Notes: generated by a model not told the origin, from the letters alone. 64,000 bases of DNA from Neptunomonas phycophila (GCF_001922575.1 NZ_MRCI01000001.1:1798001-1862000); one strand, 5' to 3'. Positions 43,956 to 53,815 are shown, counted from the stretch's first letter. Made by a program: numbers and translations.

Positions 43956-46342
43956 GCCATACACCAACGCCAACGTTATCGCACGAAGCCATGCTGGAGC
44001 GCTTTAAGCAGGATTTAAAAACCGGTGTCGGCAAAAAAATCCCTCATGAAAGCGCCGAACGCCATGTCACAGGCGAAGCCACCTACGTTGATGATCGGCT
44101 TGGCTTTACAAACCAATTGCACATCTATGCGCTAATGAGCCCTCACGCCCATGCTGAGATCACCCACATGGATTTATCCGGTTGCTACCAACCCGGTGTT
44201 GCTTGTGTATTAACGGCGAAAGATGTGCCCGGCCAATTAGATATAGGCCCAGTATTTCCCGGAGATCCTTTATTAGCGGACGGCAAAGTCGAGTTTTTAG
44301 GCCAACCCGTTATTGCTGTTGCTGCCACTAGCTTGGAGATTGCTCGTACAGCCGCTAAAGCCGCATTGATCGAGTACAAGCCTCTGGACGCTATTATTGA
44401 TGTTGAAGAAGCGCTAGCTAAAAAACACTTTGTTCAAGAAAGCCATGAACACAGGATTGGCGATGCACAAGCAGCCCTCAGTGACGCCACTCATACGCTG
44501 TCAGGCGAATTGCATATCGGCGGGCAAGAGCACTTTTATTTAGAGTCACAAGTCGCCAGCGTTATGCCGACGGAAGACGGTGGGATGATCGTATACAGCT
44601 CAACCCAAAACCCGACAGAAGTGCAAAAACTGGTAGCCGAGGTTATTGGCGTGCCTATGAATAAAGTAGTTGTTGATATGCGCCGAATGGGAGGCGGGTT
44701 TGGAGGTAAAGAAACACAATCTGCGTCACTCGCCTGCCTATGTGCCGTAGCCGCTTTAAAAACAGGTCGACCAGTTAAAATGCGCCTGCCGCGCCATGAA
44801 GATATGACCATGACGGGTAAACGGCACCCATTTTATAGCCGCTACACAGTGGGTTTTGATGATTCTGGCATCATCCAAGGCATTGATATTGAGCTAGCCG
44901 GTAATTGCGGATACTCACCTGATTTATCAGGCGCTATCGTCGACCGCGCCATGTTTCATGCGGATAACGCATATTTTCTTGGCAATGCTGTAATTACAGG
45001 ACATCGCTGCAAAACAAACCTCGCCTCAAACACGGCCTTTAGAGGCTTTGGAGGCCCGCAGGGTATGGTCGTCATCGAAGAAATAATGGATGCCATAGCA
45101 CACCACCTAAAAACAGACCCTCTGACGATCCGCAAGCGCAACTTTTATGGAAAAACCGCGCGCAACATTACCCACTATCACCAAACGGTAGAAGACAACC
45201 TGCTCGACGAGATGATCAACGAGCTGGAGCACAGTTGCGATTATCAACAACGACGCGAACACATTAAAGAATTTAACAGCCGTAACCGGTTAATGAAGAA
45301 AGGGATAGCCCTGACGCCCGTTAAGTTTGGCATTTCGTTTACGAGTAGCTTCCTTAACCAAGCAGGCGCTCTAGTGCACATCTACACCGACGGCAGTATC
45401 CACCTTAACCACGGTGGGACTGAAATGGGGCAAGGCCTAAACACGAAGGTGGCGCAAATCGTCGCCGAAGTATTCCAGGTGGACCTTAAGCGTATTCAAA
45501 TCACGGCAACCAATACAGGAAAAGTACCTAACACATCACCAACGGCGGCCTCCTCCGGGACAGACCTCAACGGTAAGGCGGCCGAAGCCGCAGCAACGAC
45601 TATAAAACAGCGGCTCATCAGCTTTGCCGCTTTGCATTTTAACTGTGACGAAACAGCGGTCTCATTTAACAATAACCATGTTAAAGCAGGCGAGCAGATT
45701 ATTAGTTTTGATGAGCTCATTGCCCTAGCCTATGTTGGGCAAATATCGTTATCGAGCACTGGCTATTACAAAACACCCAAAATTTACTATGACCGTGACA
45801 AAGCCGCTGGTCGCCCCTTTTACTACTTTGCATATGGCGCTGCCTGCAGCGAAGTCGTTATCGATACGCTAACTGGCGAGTACCGTGTTGTACGCACTGA
45901 TATCCTTCATGACGTAGGAGCCTCATTAAACCCCGCTATAGACATAGGGCAGGTTGAGGGTGGTTTCATTCAAGGTATGGGCTGGCTGACCACAGAAGAA
46001 CTTGTCTGGAACGACCAAGGAAAGCTAATGACGAGCGGACCAGCCAGCTACAAGATCCCCGCCATTGCCGATACCCCTCCTATTTTTAATGTAAAACTGG
46101 TAGAAAATCGGAAAAACCCTGAAGATACCGTCTTCCACTCCAAAGCCGTTGGCGAACCCCCCTTCATGTTAGGAATATCTGTTTGGTGTGCATTAAAAGA
46201 CGCTGTAGCAAGTTTAGCGGATTATACGATTCACCCTTCTATCGATGCACCAGCAACACCAGAACGCATCCTGATGGGCATCAACAAGCTGCGTCATGAG
46301 CAATCTGCCAACCAACAAGCCACGGCCGGTGGTAAGGCATGA
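43952..46342 (+). CDS. xdhB: xanthine dehydrogenase large, molybdopterin-binding subunit
   Basis: A 796-residue molybdenum hydroxylase subunit oxidising hypoxanthine and xanthine to urate. Moco/substrate motifs: MRRMGGGFGGKETQ, NTAFRGFGGPQGM, GGTEMGQGLNTK, TAASSGTDLNG and the catalytic glutamate in KAVGEPPFMLG. Length is normal for the bacterial XdhB type. It is translationally coupled to xdhA and xdhC by ATGA overlaps. Confidence 0.96.
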   Translation: MSHTPTPTLSHEAMLERFKQDLKTGVGKKIPHESAERHVTGEATYVDDRLGFTNQLHIYALMSPHAHAEITHMDLSGCYQPGVACVLTAKDVPGQLDIGPVFPGDPLLADGKVEFLGQPVIAVAATSLEIARTAAKAALIEYKPLDAIIDVEEALAKKHFVQESHEHRIGDAQAALSDATHTLSGELHIGGQEHFYLESQVASVMPTEDGGMIVYSSTQNPTEVQKLVAEVIGVPMNKVVVDMRRMGGGFGGKETQSASLACLCAVAALKTGRPVKMRLPRHEDMTMTGKRHPFYSRYTVGFDDSGIIQGIDIELAGNCGYSPDLSGAIVDRAMFHADNAYFLGNAVITGHRCKTNLASNTAFRGFGGPQGMVVIEEIMDAIAHHLKTDPLTIRKRNFYGKTARNITHYHQTVEDNLLDEMINELEHSCDYQQRREHIKEFNSRNRLMKKGIALTPVKFGISFTSSFLNQAGALVHIYTDGSIHLNHGGTEMGQGLNTKVAQIVAEVFQVDLKRIQITATNTGKVPNTSPTAASSGTDLNGKAAEAAATTIKQRLISFAALHFNCDETAVSFNNNHVKAGEQIISFDELIALAYVGQISLSSTGYYKTPKIYYDRDKAAGRPFYYFAYGAACSEVVIDTLTGEYRVVRTDILHDVGASLNPAIDIGQVEGGFIQGMGWLTTEELVWNDQGKLMTSGPASYKIPAIADTPPIFNVKLVENRKNPEDTVFHSKAVGEPPFMLGISVWCALKDAVASLADYTIHPSIDAPATPERILMGINKLRHEQSANQQATAGGKA

Positions 46343-47178
46343 CATCGACGAGCTGGATCCAGCAACTAGCAACAATCACGGCCGCCGGCGAATCAGCGGT
46401 TTTAGTTACGGTGGCAGAACATAAAGGGTCAACGCCACGAGAAGCTGGGGCTAAAATGATTGTCACCACAGAGCAGTGCTACGATACGATTGGCGGTGGG
46501 CACTTAGAACACAAAGCAATTAAACATGCTCGTTTGCTTTTAGCGAATCGTGCACAGCGGTCGCAGATAGAACATTTTGCTTTAGGCGCTTCGCTAGGCC
46601 AATGCTGTGGAGGCGCGATCACGTTGCTATTCGAACCGATCAACCCGCCCGCGCTAACAGTCGCCATTTTTGGTGCAGGTCATGTAGCTAAAGCGCTAGT
46701 GCCTATTATCGGGCACCTGCCTTGCCAAGTAAGGTGGATAGACTCTCGTGAACACGAATTCCCGTCAATTATACCCTCCAACACTCAGCCCATTATTAGT
46801 GAGCAACTGACTGATGACGTGCAAGATCTACCTCCAAACAGTTACGTGCTGGTAATGACACACAACCATCAACTCGACCAAGCTATTGTTGAGACTGTGC
46901 TAGCTCGCAAAGACGCGCTGCATCTGGGTATGATCGGATCAGACACAAAACGGCGAAAATGCGAACACCGATTGCGCCACAAAGGCTTTACAGAACAAGA
47001 GATTATGCAGTTAACTTGCCCGATTGGATTAACAAGCATTAGCGGCAAACTACCCGGGGAAATTGCCGTATCCGTTGCCGCCCACTTGATTCAGACCTAT
47101 CAACAACAGGTGGCTACTGCGTGCAAACAAGGCACACAAAACACCTCCAGCCACGCCGAAATACACCACCTTGGCTAA
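46339..47178 (+). CDS. xdhC: xanthine dehydrogenase accessory factor XdhC
   Basis: A 279-residue Moco chaperone that loads sulfurated molybdenum cofactor on XdhB. The N-terminal XdhC/CoxI domain shows VTVAEHKGSTPREAGAKMI and GGGHLEHKAI. The C-terminal Rossmann domain shows VAIFGAGHVAKALVPI and LGMIGSDTKRRKC. It overlaps xdhB by four bases. Confidence 0.95.
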   Translation: MTSTSWIQQLATITAAGESAVLVTVAEHKGSTPREAGAKMIVTTEQCYDTIGGGHLEHKAIKHARLLLANRAQRSQIEHFALGASLGQCCGGAITLLFEPINPPALTVAIFGAGHVAKALVPIIGHLPCQVRWIDSREHEFPSIIPSNTQPIISEQLTDDVQDLPPNSYVLVMTHNHQLDQAIVETVLARKDALHLGMIGSDTKRRKCEHRLRHKGFTEQEIMQLTCPIGLTSISGKLPGEIAVSVAAHLIQTYQQQVATACKQGTQNTSSHAEIHHLG

Positions 47179-47227
47179 GTGGATTTCTACTATTCCTTTA
47201 GCGAACTAAACGAGCTACTGACAAACT

Positions 47228-48532
47228 ATGACCGATACCCAAACCGCCTACCGATCAGCATTGTTCCATACACTCGATAACCCTGCTCACCAACCAGCAG
47301 GAGAGGCTCACCAATATTTTGCTGACGGGCTATTAGTCGTCGAGAACGGCACAATAACCCACTGCGGCGACGCTGAAAGCCTTCTCAAGGAGTTACCGCC
47401 CCATATCAAGGTCGTAGAACTACCCAACAGCTTAATCACCCCCGGTTTCATTGATACGCATATCCACTACCCGCAAACCGAAATGATCGCGTCTTACGGC
47501 GAACAATTACTGGATTGGCTTGAAAACTACACTTTCCCAACTGAAAAGCAGTTTAGTGATCCCGAGCATGCCCAGCGTGTAGCTTCGTTGTTTTTAGACG
47601 AACTACTGAAAAACGGAACCACGACCGCTCTGGTGTTCGGCACCGTTCACCCGGAGTCCGTTGACGCTTTCTTTAATGAAGCACAAAAACGACAATTACG
47701 GATGATTGCCGGCAAAGTTATGATGGACCGCAATGCACCAGACTATTTAACCGACTCAGCCCAAAGCAGCTATGACGAAAGCAAGCAGCTGATCGAGAAA
47801 TGGCATAACAAAGACCGCTTAGCTTATGCTGTGACGCCCCGATTCGCACCCACAAGCACCCCAGAACAATTAGATGTTGCCGCCAAGCTACTTAAGCTTG
47901 CCCCAGACTTATATTTACACACCCACTTAGCTGAAAACAAAAATGAATGTGAATGGGTAGCCGAGCTATTTCCTGAAAGCCGCTCTTACTTAGACGTGTA
48001 TGACCAACACCAACTCCTGACAGAGAGATCAGTCTTTGCGCATGGCATTTATTTAAATGACGAGGACTGCTGCCGTTTGCACCAAACCGGATCATCGGTT
48101 GCTTTTTGCCCCACCTCTAATCTGTTTTTAGGCAGCGGGCTGTTTAATGTAAAGAAACTAGAATCGCATAAGGTGAATATAGGCATGGGAACCGACGTGG
48201 GTGGTGGCACAAGCTTTTCGATGCTTCAAACCTTACAAGAAGCCTACAAAGTAACTCAACTTCAACAACAACGTATTGATCCCATACAATCCTTTTATTT
48301 AGCAACACTAGGTGGGGCGCGCTCGCTCAGACTAAGCGATAAGATCGGCACGTTACTGCCTAAGAGCGAAGCTGATTTTGTCGTTTTGGATCTTGAATCC
48401 ACGCCATTAATAAAAGCACGCATGGCCAACGCAAATAGCATATCTGAACAGCTATTTATCCTAATGATGCTAGGAGATGACCGCAGCATCAAAGCCACTT
48501 ACAGTGGTGGTCGATGCGTGCATCAACGCTAA
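47228..48532 (+). CDS. guaD: guanine deaminase
   Basis: A 434-residue amidohydrolase converting guanine to xanthine. Zinc ligands: PGFIDTHIHYPQTEM, LHTHLAENKNE, SVFAHGIYL and IGMGTDVGGGTSFSM. The YGEQLLDWLENYTFPTE segment is specific to guanine deaminases. It follows xdhC after 49 bases and feeds XdhAB. It is convergent with the GntR gene, only three bases apart. Confidence 0.95.
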   Translation: MTDTQTAYRSALFHTLDNPAHQPAGEAHQYFADGLLVVENGTITHCGDAESLLKELPPHIKVVELPNSLITPGFIDTHIHYPQTEMIASYGEQLLDWLENYTFPTEKQFSDPEHAQRVASLFLDELLKNGTTTALVFGTVHPESVDAFFNEAQKRQLRMIAGKVMMDRNAPDYLTDSAQSSYDESKQLIEKWHNKDRLAYAVTPRFAPTSTPEQLDVAAKLLKLAPDLYLHTHLAENKNECEWVAELFPESRSYLDVYDQHQLLTERSVFAHGIYLNDEDCCRLHQTGSSVAFCPTSNLFLGSGLFNVKKLESHKVNIGMGTDVGGGTSFSMLQTLQEAYKVTQLQQQRIDPIQSFYLATLGGARSLRLSDKIGTLLPKSEADFVVLDLESTPLIKARMANANSISEQLFILMMLGDDRSIKATYSGGRCVHQR

Positions 48533-48535
48533 GCG

Positions 48536-49240
48536 TTAAGCCTGCAAGTGCCCGAATACGCTATCTAACGTGTCGGGCGCTTTATCCAAGCGTAATTTGG
48601 CTTCAATGTGGTCCATGTGCACATCCATTAACTCAACCGCTTTAGCCTTATCTCCCTGCTCGAGAACATCAATCAATTGGCTGTGCTCATCACCTGCACA
48701 GTGCTCTCTACCCCTAATTTCGTACAAGGCTATAACCAACGAGGTTTGCGACACCAGACTACGCATAAAATGTTCGAGAGGCGCATTACCGGCCATTGTT
48801 GCCAATAACAAGTGAAACTCGCCAGACATACGGATAGCGGCGCCTTGGTCACCTTTTGAAAATAAATCATCTTCATGTGACACATGATCACGCAATTGTT
48901 GAATTTGTTTAGCAGAACAACGGCCGGCGGCAAGTTCAACGATGGCTTTTTCAGCCATACGCCGCGCGAATAAAACCTGCACCGCTTCATCCACAGTCGG
49001 GCAAGCAACAATCGCCCCTCGGTTAGGGCGCAGCTCTATTATATGCTCTGATGATAAACGTGAAAGCACACGACGAATAATCGTACGACTGACACCAAAT
49101 AACTCGCCAAGCTTTTCTTCACTCAAGCGTGTTCCTGGTGCCAACTTCTGCTCTAAAATCGCATCAAAAATATGGCTGTAAATAGCCTCATCTTGTTGAG
49201 CACGTTTGCGTTCAGGAGGAGAAGCCATTGTATTTTTCAT
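48536..49240 (-). CDS. GntR family regulator, FCD (FadR/VanR) subgroup
   Basis: A 234-residue regulator. The winged helix at about 18-85 reads IFDAILEQKLAPGTRLSEEK and FGVSRTIIRRVLSRL. An FCD-type all-helical ligand domain follows (metal-site His/Asp residues in RMSGEFHLLLATMAGN and GDEHSQLIDVLEQGD). It is probably the regulator of purine or allantoin genes: it lies between guaD and hiuH, and TNGTNNACNA palindromes typical of this subgroup occur in the hiuH-puuE space. GGAAAC precedes the ATG. Confidence 0.9.
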   Translation of the reverse strand: MKNTMASPPERKRAQQDEAIYSHIFDAILEQKLAPGTRLSEEKLGELFGVSRTIIRRVLSRLSSEHIIELRPNRGAIVACPTVDEAVQVLFARRMAEKAIVELAAGRCSAKQIQQLRDHVSHEDDLFSKGDQGAAIRMSGEFHLLLATMAGNAPLEHFMRSLVSQTSLVIALYEIRGREHCAGDEHSQLIDVLEQGDKAKAVELMDVHMDHIEAKLRLDKAPDTLDSVFGHLQA

Positions 49241-49463
49241 GTTTCCATTCTTTTTAAAAAAAAGCTCGCCGATTTAACGTCAAAGAGAAGTAGTGAACAA
49301 CCATTAAATGCTTTTTTAACATACACGCACTAAAACACCTAAAGACTAAAAAACAGGTAAAACCTCTATTTTAGTCCCCAAAAAGAGCGATTTAGCTATC
49401 AAAAACAGTAGTTTGTTTGTTTTTTAACCAAAACAATCATTCTCATAGCGCTTACTTATAACG

Positions 49464-49817
49464 CTAACTGCCTCGATACGTTGAAAAGCTATAAGGCGAA
49501 ACAATTAACGGCACGTGATAATGATCGGACTCATCAGAAATCACAAAACGAATCACTACATCTTCTACAAATGATGGCCCTGAGCCTAAGGTCCCCGAAC
49601 GTCTAAAGTAATCACCAGCCTCGAAGACCAACTCATACTTGCCCATCTTAAAATCATCAGCGGCAAGTATAGGTGAATCGCAACGGCCATCACTATTGGT
49701 CACAATCTCGCTTAACAGCTCTGACCGACCATCAACAATACGATACAACCGGACCTGCATAGCACTGCCAGGACACCCTTTTGCTGTATCTAAAACATGT
49801 GTTGTTAAGTATCCCAT
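49464..49817 (-). CDS. hiuH: 5-hydroxyisourate hydrolase (transthyretin-like)
   Basis: A 117-residue enzyme converting 5-hydroxyisourate to OHCU. Active-site patterns: LTTHVLDTAKGCPGSAM (His), LYRIVDGRSE (Arg), YHVPLIVSPYSFSTYRGS with the C-terminal YRGS. No signal peptide, so cytoplasmic. It is divergent from puuE with 279 bases between. GGAAG precedes the ATG. Confidence 0.95.
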   Translation of the reverse strand: MGYLTTHVLDTAKGCPGSAMQVRLYRIVDGRSELLSEIVTNSDGRCDSPILAADDFKMGKYELVFEAGDYFRRSGTLGSGPSFVEDVVIRFVISDESDHYHVPLIVSPYSFSTYRGS

Positions 49818-49921
49818 ATAATTACTTCCTCTTGTTCATTCTCGGCTCAACCCAGTGGCAACTTATAGCTCTCACTTTAGCGACTCTTTCTTCAAACATT
49901 AGTAGACATCGCCAAACGAAA

Positions 49922-49939
49922 AAAATTGTGCACAATTTT
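49922..49939. promoter_or_regulatory. 18-bp perfect palindrome, candidate GntR/FCD operator
   Basis: AAAATTGTGCACAATTTT is a perfect palindrome containing TTGTGCACAA, which fits the TNGTNNACNA pattern used by FCD-type GntR regulators. It lies about 105 bases upstream of the hiuH ATG and 158 before puuE. Confidence 0.6.
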
Positions 49940-50063
49940 GAATCACAGACCATCTAAAATCGAACCAAAAAAGAGCAGAAATTTGATTATGCTAAAAAAA
50001 TAACGATTATTTCCTTAAAGATATCGATTTTATAATCATTTGTCTTTATAAAGGTAATTATAA

Positions 50064-50075
50064 ATTGTATACAAT
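50064..50075. promoter_or_regulatory. 12-bp perfect palindrome, candidate GntR/FCD operator before puuE
   Basis: ATTGTATACAAT is a perfect palindrome with core TTGTATACAA, again TNGTNNACNA. It lies 21 bases upstream of the puuE ATG, where a repressor would block the promoter or early transcript. Confidence 0.62.
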
Positions 50076-50096
50076 GTTAAATTTAAAGAGGCTGCC

Positions 50097-51002
50097 ATGG
50101 ACTATCCACGCGACTTGATCGGCTACGCCGGAAAACCTCCCCATCCACAATGGCCAAATGATGCAAAGATCGCTCTTTCTTTTGTACTCAACTACGAAGA
50201 AGGTGGAGAGCGGAACATACTCCATGGAGATGAAGAATCAGAAGCATTCTTATCAGAAATGCCATCCGCCGTACCATTTCCAAATGCTCGACACATGAGC
50301 ATGGAATCCATTTATGAATACGGCAGCCGTGCTGGTGTTTGGCGCATTCTTAACCTATTTAAGAAAAACGACATCCCGCTTACTATTTTTGCAGTGGCAA
50401 TGGCCGCTGAGCGCTATCCTGAAATCATCAAATTTATGGCGAATGAAGGACATGAAATCTGTAGCCATGGGTATCGCTGGATAGATTACGCGTTCATGGA
50501 CAAAGACGAGGAACGAGAGCACCTTATCAAAGCCATTAAAATACTGGCTGATATTACTGGCAAGCGACCAGTTGGTTGGTACACCGGCCGCAACGGTATC
50601 CACACTCGTGATCTGGTAATGGAAGAAGGCGGATTTCTATATGACTCAGACGCCTATGATGACGACCTCCCCTATTGGATCAATAACGACGGGAAAGGTC
50701 ACCTCGTCATCCCTTATACACTCGACACCAACGATATGCGTTTTGCGCAAGTACAAGGGTTTAATACAGGCGAGCAGTTTTACCAGTATTTAAAAGACAG
50801 CTTCGACACGCTTTACGAAGAGGGAGATACTGCGCCCAAAATGCTATCTATCGGCTTGCATTGTCGTCTAATAGGCCGTCCTGGCAGGCTTGCAGCACTT
50901 AAACGCTTCGTTGAATACACCAAACAATTTGAAGGTGTTTGGTATGCGCGGCGCGAAGATATCGCTACCCACTGGCACACACATCATCCATTTAAGGGTT
51001 AA
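50097..51002 (+). CDS. puuE: allantoinase PuuE (polysaccharide deacetylase-like)
   Basis: A 301-residue metal-independent allantoinase of the carbohydrate-esterase-4 fold hydrolysing allantoin to allantoate. Features: MDYPRDLIGYAGKPPHPQWP start, LNYEEGGERNILHGDE, ICSHGYRWIDYAFMD, GWYTGRNGIHTRD and SIGLHCRLIGRPGR. It heads a plus-strand set puuE-uraD-alc-allA-tetR. GAGG precedes the ATG by six bases. Confidence 0.95.
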   Translation: MDYPRDLIGYAGKPPHPQWPNDAKIALSFVLNYEEGGERNILHGDEESEAFLSEMPSAVPFPNARHMSMESIYEYGSRAGVWRILNLFKKNDIPLTIFAVAMAAERYPEIIKFMANEGHEICSHGYRWIDYAFMDKDEEREHLIKAIKILADITGKRPVGWYTGRNGIHTRDLVMEEGGFLYDSDAYDDDLPYWINNDGKGHLVIPYTLDTNDMRFAQVQGFNTGEQFYQYLKDSFDTLYEEGDTAPKMLSIGLHCRLIGRPGRLAALKRFVEYTKQFEGVWYARREDIATHWHTHHPFKG

Positions 51003-51005
51003 GCG

Positions 51006-51530
51006 ATGAACACAAAACAATGCTTTACCCATATCAAACCCAGCACTATGAGCTTGGATGAATTTGTAGAAACCTTCGCGGACATTTACGAGCACTCCCC
51101 ATGGGTTGCCGAAAAGGCCTTTTTATTAGGTCCGCTTAACCAATTCGATGAAATTGATGTTTTACATCAAGCGATGTCGCAGTGCTTATTTAACGCCAGT
51201 TATGACGAGCAACTAGCACTAATAAATGCTCATCCTGACCTAGCCGGTCGCGCCGCCATGAAAGGAGAGTTGACGGCCTCCTCCACGGCAGAACAGTCAG
51301 GCGCGGGCATTAGCGAATGCACACCTGAAGAATTTGATCGCTTCACTCGTCTTAACGATACCTACAAGACACGTTTTGGCTTTCCGTTCATCAAAGCCGT
51401 TAAAGGTAGTAACCGCTACCAGATACTCGACGCGTTTGAACAACGCATCACGAATGCCCCTGATGTGGAATTTCAAACAGCACTAGAAGAGATCAATAAA
51501 ATTGCACGTTTTCGCTTAGAAACCCTTTAA
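51006..51530 (+). CDS. uraD: OHCU decarboxylase
   Basis: A 174-residue helical enzyme forming S-allantoin from 2-oxo-4-hydroxy-4-carboxy-5-ureidoimidazoline. The active-site stretch LINAHPDLAGRAA (catalytic His) and YKTRFGFPFIKAVKG are clear. The usual start region MSLDEFVETFADIYEHSPWV lies 14 residues in; the ATG at 51006 is only three bases after the puuE stop, and the internal ATG is an alternative. Confidence 0.95.
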   Translation: MNTKQCFTHIKPSTMSLDEFVETFADIYEHSPWVAEKAFLLGPLNQFDEIDVLHQAMSQCLFNASYDEQLALINAHPDLAGRAAMKGELTASSTAEQSGAGISECTPEEFDRFTRLNDTYKTRFGFPFIKAVKGSNRYQILDAFEQRITNAPDVEFQTALEEINKIARFRLETL

Positions 51531-51578
51531 TGATAAGTGCTTTATCAAGACCAAGTACTATTGACGAGATACAAACAA

Positions 51579-52568
51579 ATGACGAACAACACTGAATTTA
51601 CACACCTCTTAAACCTAGCGGATGCACGACTAGGCTCCATCGCTACCTTTGTCACCGACGACTGGTTTGCAGACGTAAACCGAATGCTTCAGCCACAGCC
51701 ACCTGTTTGGAAAGAAGGGGTATTTGACGACAATGGCAAGTGGATGGATGGATGGGAATCTCGCCGCAAACGCTATGAAGGCTATGATCATGCCATTATA
51801 AAACTTGGGGTTGCAGGCGTGTTTAAAGGTGTTGATATTGATACCACTTTTTTTACCGGAAATTATCCTCCTTCTGCCTCACTTGAAGCCTGCAATAGCC
51901 CAGAGGCCGAACCGGACGACTCTACGCAATGGACTCAAGTGCTAGCGCCTGTCAATCTTCAAGGCGATAGCAACAATTTATTTGATATTGACTCTGACCA
52001 ACCGTGGACCCATGTTCGTTTTAACATTTTCCCTGATGGCGGTGTTGCTCGTTTGCGCATTTATGGGACACCTTTTGTTGATTGGTCTCAAAACCTAGAT
52101 CAAACCTACGACTTTGCATCCGCTCTTCTTGGAGCTCGCTCTCTTGCCTGCAGTGACGAGCACTATGGAAAAATGAGCAATATTCTAAACCCTGGGCGCG
52201 GTATTAACATGGGTGACGGCTGGGAGACTGCTCGTCGACGGGTACCCGGAAACGACTGGGTTATCATCCAACTAGCTAAGCCATGCCTACCCGAAGAGAT
52301 AATCGTGGACACCCACTTTTTTAAAGGTAACTATCCCGATAGCTGCTCAATACAAGCTGCCCTTGTTGAAAGTGCTACAGATGAACAGGTAGCCACTCGT
52401 AGCCTATATTGGCGAGAACTACTACCCGCTCAAAAGCTACAAATGGATCGTGAGCATACCTTCAACAGCGAGCTGAATGACCTCGGCGTAGTTTCACATA
52501 TTAAACTTAATATTTTCCCAGATGGTGGCATCAGCCGTATACGTGTAATCGGCAAACTGCCTGCTTAA
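51579..52568 (+). CDS. alc: allantoicase
   Basis: A jelly-roll duplicated enzyme hydrolysing allantoate to ureidoglycolate and urea. Two homologous halves show as [20 protein letters not shown]...[15 protein letters not shown] and [16 protein letters not shown]...[14 protein letters not shown]. Both end with [17 protein letters not shown] or [18 protein letters not shown] choose the ATG at 51579 (329 aa); the frame extends to a GTG at 51537 without a ribosome site. Confidence 0.94.
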   Translation: MTNNTEFTHLLNLADARLGSIATFVTDDWFADVNRMLQPQPPVWKEGVFDDNGKWMDGWESRRKRYEGYDHAIIKLGVAGVFKGVDIDTTFFTGNYPPSASLEACNSPEAEPDDSTQWTQVLAPVNLQGDSNNLFDIDSDQPWTHVRFNIFPDGGVARLRIYGTPFVDWSQNLDQTYDFASALLGARSLACSDEHYGKMSNILNPGRGINMGDGWETARRRVPGNDWVIIQLAKPCLPEEIIVDTHFFKGNYPDSCSIQAALVESATDEQVATRSLYWRELLPAQKLQMDREHTFNSELNDLGVVSHIKLNIFPDGGISRIRVIGKLPA

Positions 52569-52582
52569 AGAGGAATAAAAGC

Positions 52583-53110
52583 ATGACAAGTTCTGAATCG
52601 ACAACAGCTCTTTCGGATAAATTATTACAACCTGAGCCACTCACGGCTGAAGCATTTGCACCTTATGGCGATGTAATTGAAACGGCTGATCGCGACTATT
52701 TTCTCATTAATCAGGATTATACTCGACGTTATCACCGCTTAGCCGACGTCGATACAGACAAAGACGGATCTGCCATCATTAGCATTTTTAGGGCGCAGGT
52801 TTATCCTCGCCCTTTACAGATCAATATGATGGAAAAACACCCGCTTGGCAGCCAAGCTTTCATCCCTTTAAACCAACAAGCTTTTCTGGTGGTAGTTGCT
52901 CCGCCTGGCGATACCGTAACACCCCACGACTTAAAAGCGTTTATTACCAATGGATTACAAGGGGTTAATTATCACAAAGGGACATGGCATTACCCTGTTA
53001 TTGCGTTAAATAATGATGACGAGTTTTTAGTCGTTGACCGCTCTGGCACTGGCAATAATTGTATTGAAGTGTTTTTTAACAGTGACCAAAGTCCTGTACT
53101 GCAAACTTGA
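52583..53110 (+). CDS. allA: ureidoglycolate lyase
   Basis: A 175-residue cupin-fold enzyme splitting ureidoglycolate into glyoxylate and urea. Family patterns: PLTAEAFAPYGDVIETADR, ISIFRAQVYPRPLQINMMEK, HPLGSQAFIPL and GVNYHKGTWHYPVIAL. It ends the pathway; AGAGGA lies before the ATG, 14 bases after alc. Confidence 0.95.
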   Translation: MTSSESTTALSDKLLQPEPLTAEAFAPYGDVIETADRDYFLINQDYTRRYHRLADVDTDKDGSAIISIFRAQVYPRPLQINMMEKHPLGSQAFIPLNQQAFLVVVAPPGDTVTPHDLKAFITNGLQGVNYHKGTWHYPVIALNNDDEFLVVDRSGTGNNCIEVFFNSDQSPVLQT

Positions 53111-53171
53111 GCTAACTGATAAAGGCCGTTACTATGACTCTCCTTCTGAGCAGTACAGAACTTTCTCCACA

Positions 53172-53795
53172 ATGAGTAGAATCCGCGAGCGTAACCGCGA
53201 ACGTATTTTAGAGGCTGCAGCCATAGAGTTTGCAGATAAAGGGTTTGCCGCCACTAAAATTATCGATATCGCTAAAAAAGTACAATTACCCAAACCCAAC
53301 ATCTACTATTATTTTCAAAGTAAAGAAAACCTATACCGTTGTGTTCTCGAGTCAATTATCGAGCCTTTACTAGAAGCTTCCACCCCATTTGCAACATATG
53401 ACGACCCCGCCGCAGCGCTGCAGGCATATATACATACTAAAATTCGTATTTCAAAAGAACACCCACATGCATCCAAGGTATTTGCTAGCGAAATCATGCA
53501 TGGCGCACCTTATTTACCGGCTGATATTTCCGATAAACTTATGCAACAAACCGTCAGTACTACCGCGCGATTAAACGCTTGGATGGATGAAGGAAAGATG
53601 GATAGAGTAGACTCGCACCACCTACTCTTTACTATTTGGGCATCAACACAAACATATGCCGATTTTGATTGGCAGATTGGGCGAGTGACAGGCAAGAAGA
53701 AGTTAAGTAAGAATGATTATCAAACCGCTGCCGAACTGATTACCAAGATGGTATTGAGTGGCTGTGGCTTAACATTACCCTCTAATAATCACTAA
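53172..53795 (+). CDS. TetR-family regulator resembling RutR
   Basis: About 207 residues. The TetR HTH spans the first 60 (RILEAAAIEFADKGFAATKI, LPKPNIYYYFQSKENLYR). The C-terminal domain closely follows RutR, with KIRISKEHPHASKVFASEIM, LNAWMDEGKMDRVDSHHLLF and TIWASTQTYADF. RutR senses uracil or thymine and in Escherichia coli controls pyrimidine and purine degradation genes, so a role in this island is plausible. The frame is open upstream to 53034 inside allA; the ATG at 53172 gives the normal TetR start MSRIRERNRERIL. Ribosome site weak. Confidence 0.9.
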   Translation: MSRIRERNRERILEAAAIEFADKGFAATKIIDIAKKVQLPKPNIYYYFQSKENLYRCVLESIIEPLLEASTPFATYDDPAAALQAYIHTKIRISKEHPHASKVFASEIMHGAPYLPADISDKLMQQTVSTTARLNAWMDEGKMDRVDSHHLLFTIWASTQTYADFDWQIGRVTGKKKLSKNDYQTAAELITKMVLSGCGLTLPSNNH

Positions 53796-53815
53796 AATTT
53801 ATGCTATTATGAGGA

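Noticed and set aside
48525-48537. Palindrome AACGCTAAGCGTT between guaD and the GntR gene
   Set aside because: Only six pairs around one base with no loop and no T-run; it cannot form a terminator hairpin and overlaps coding ends.
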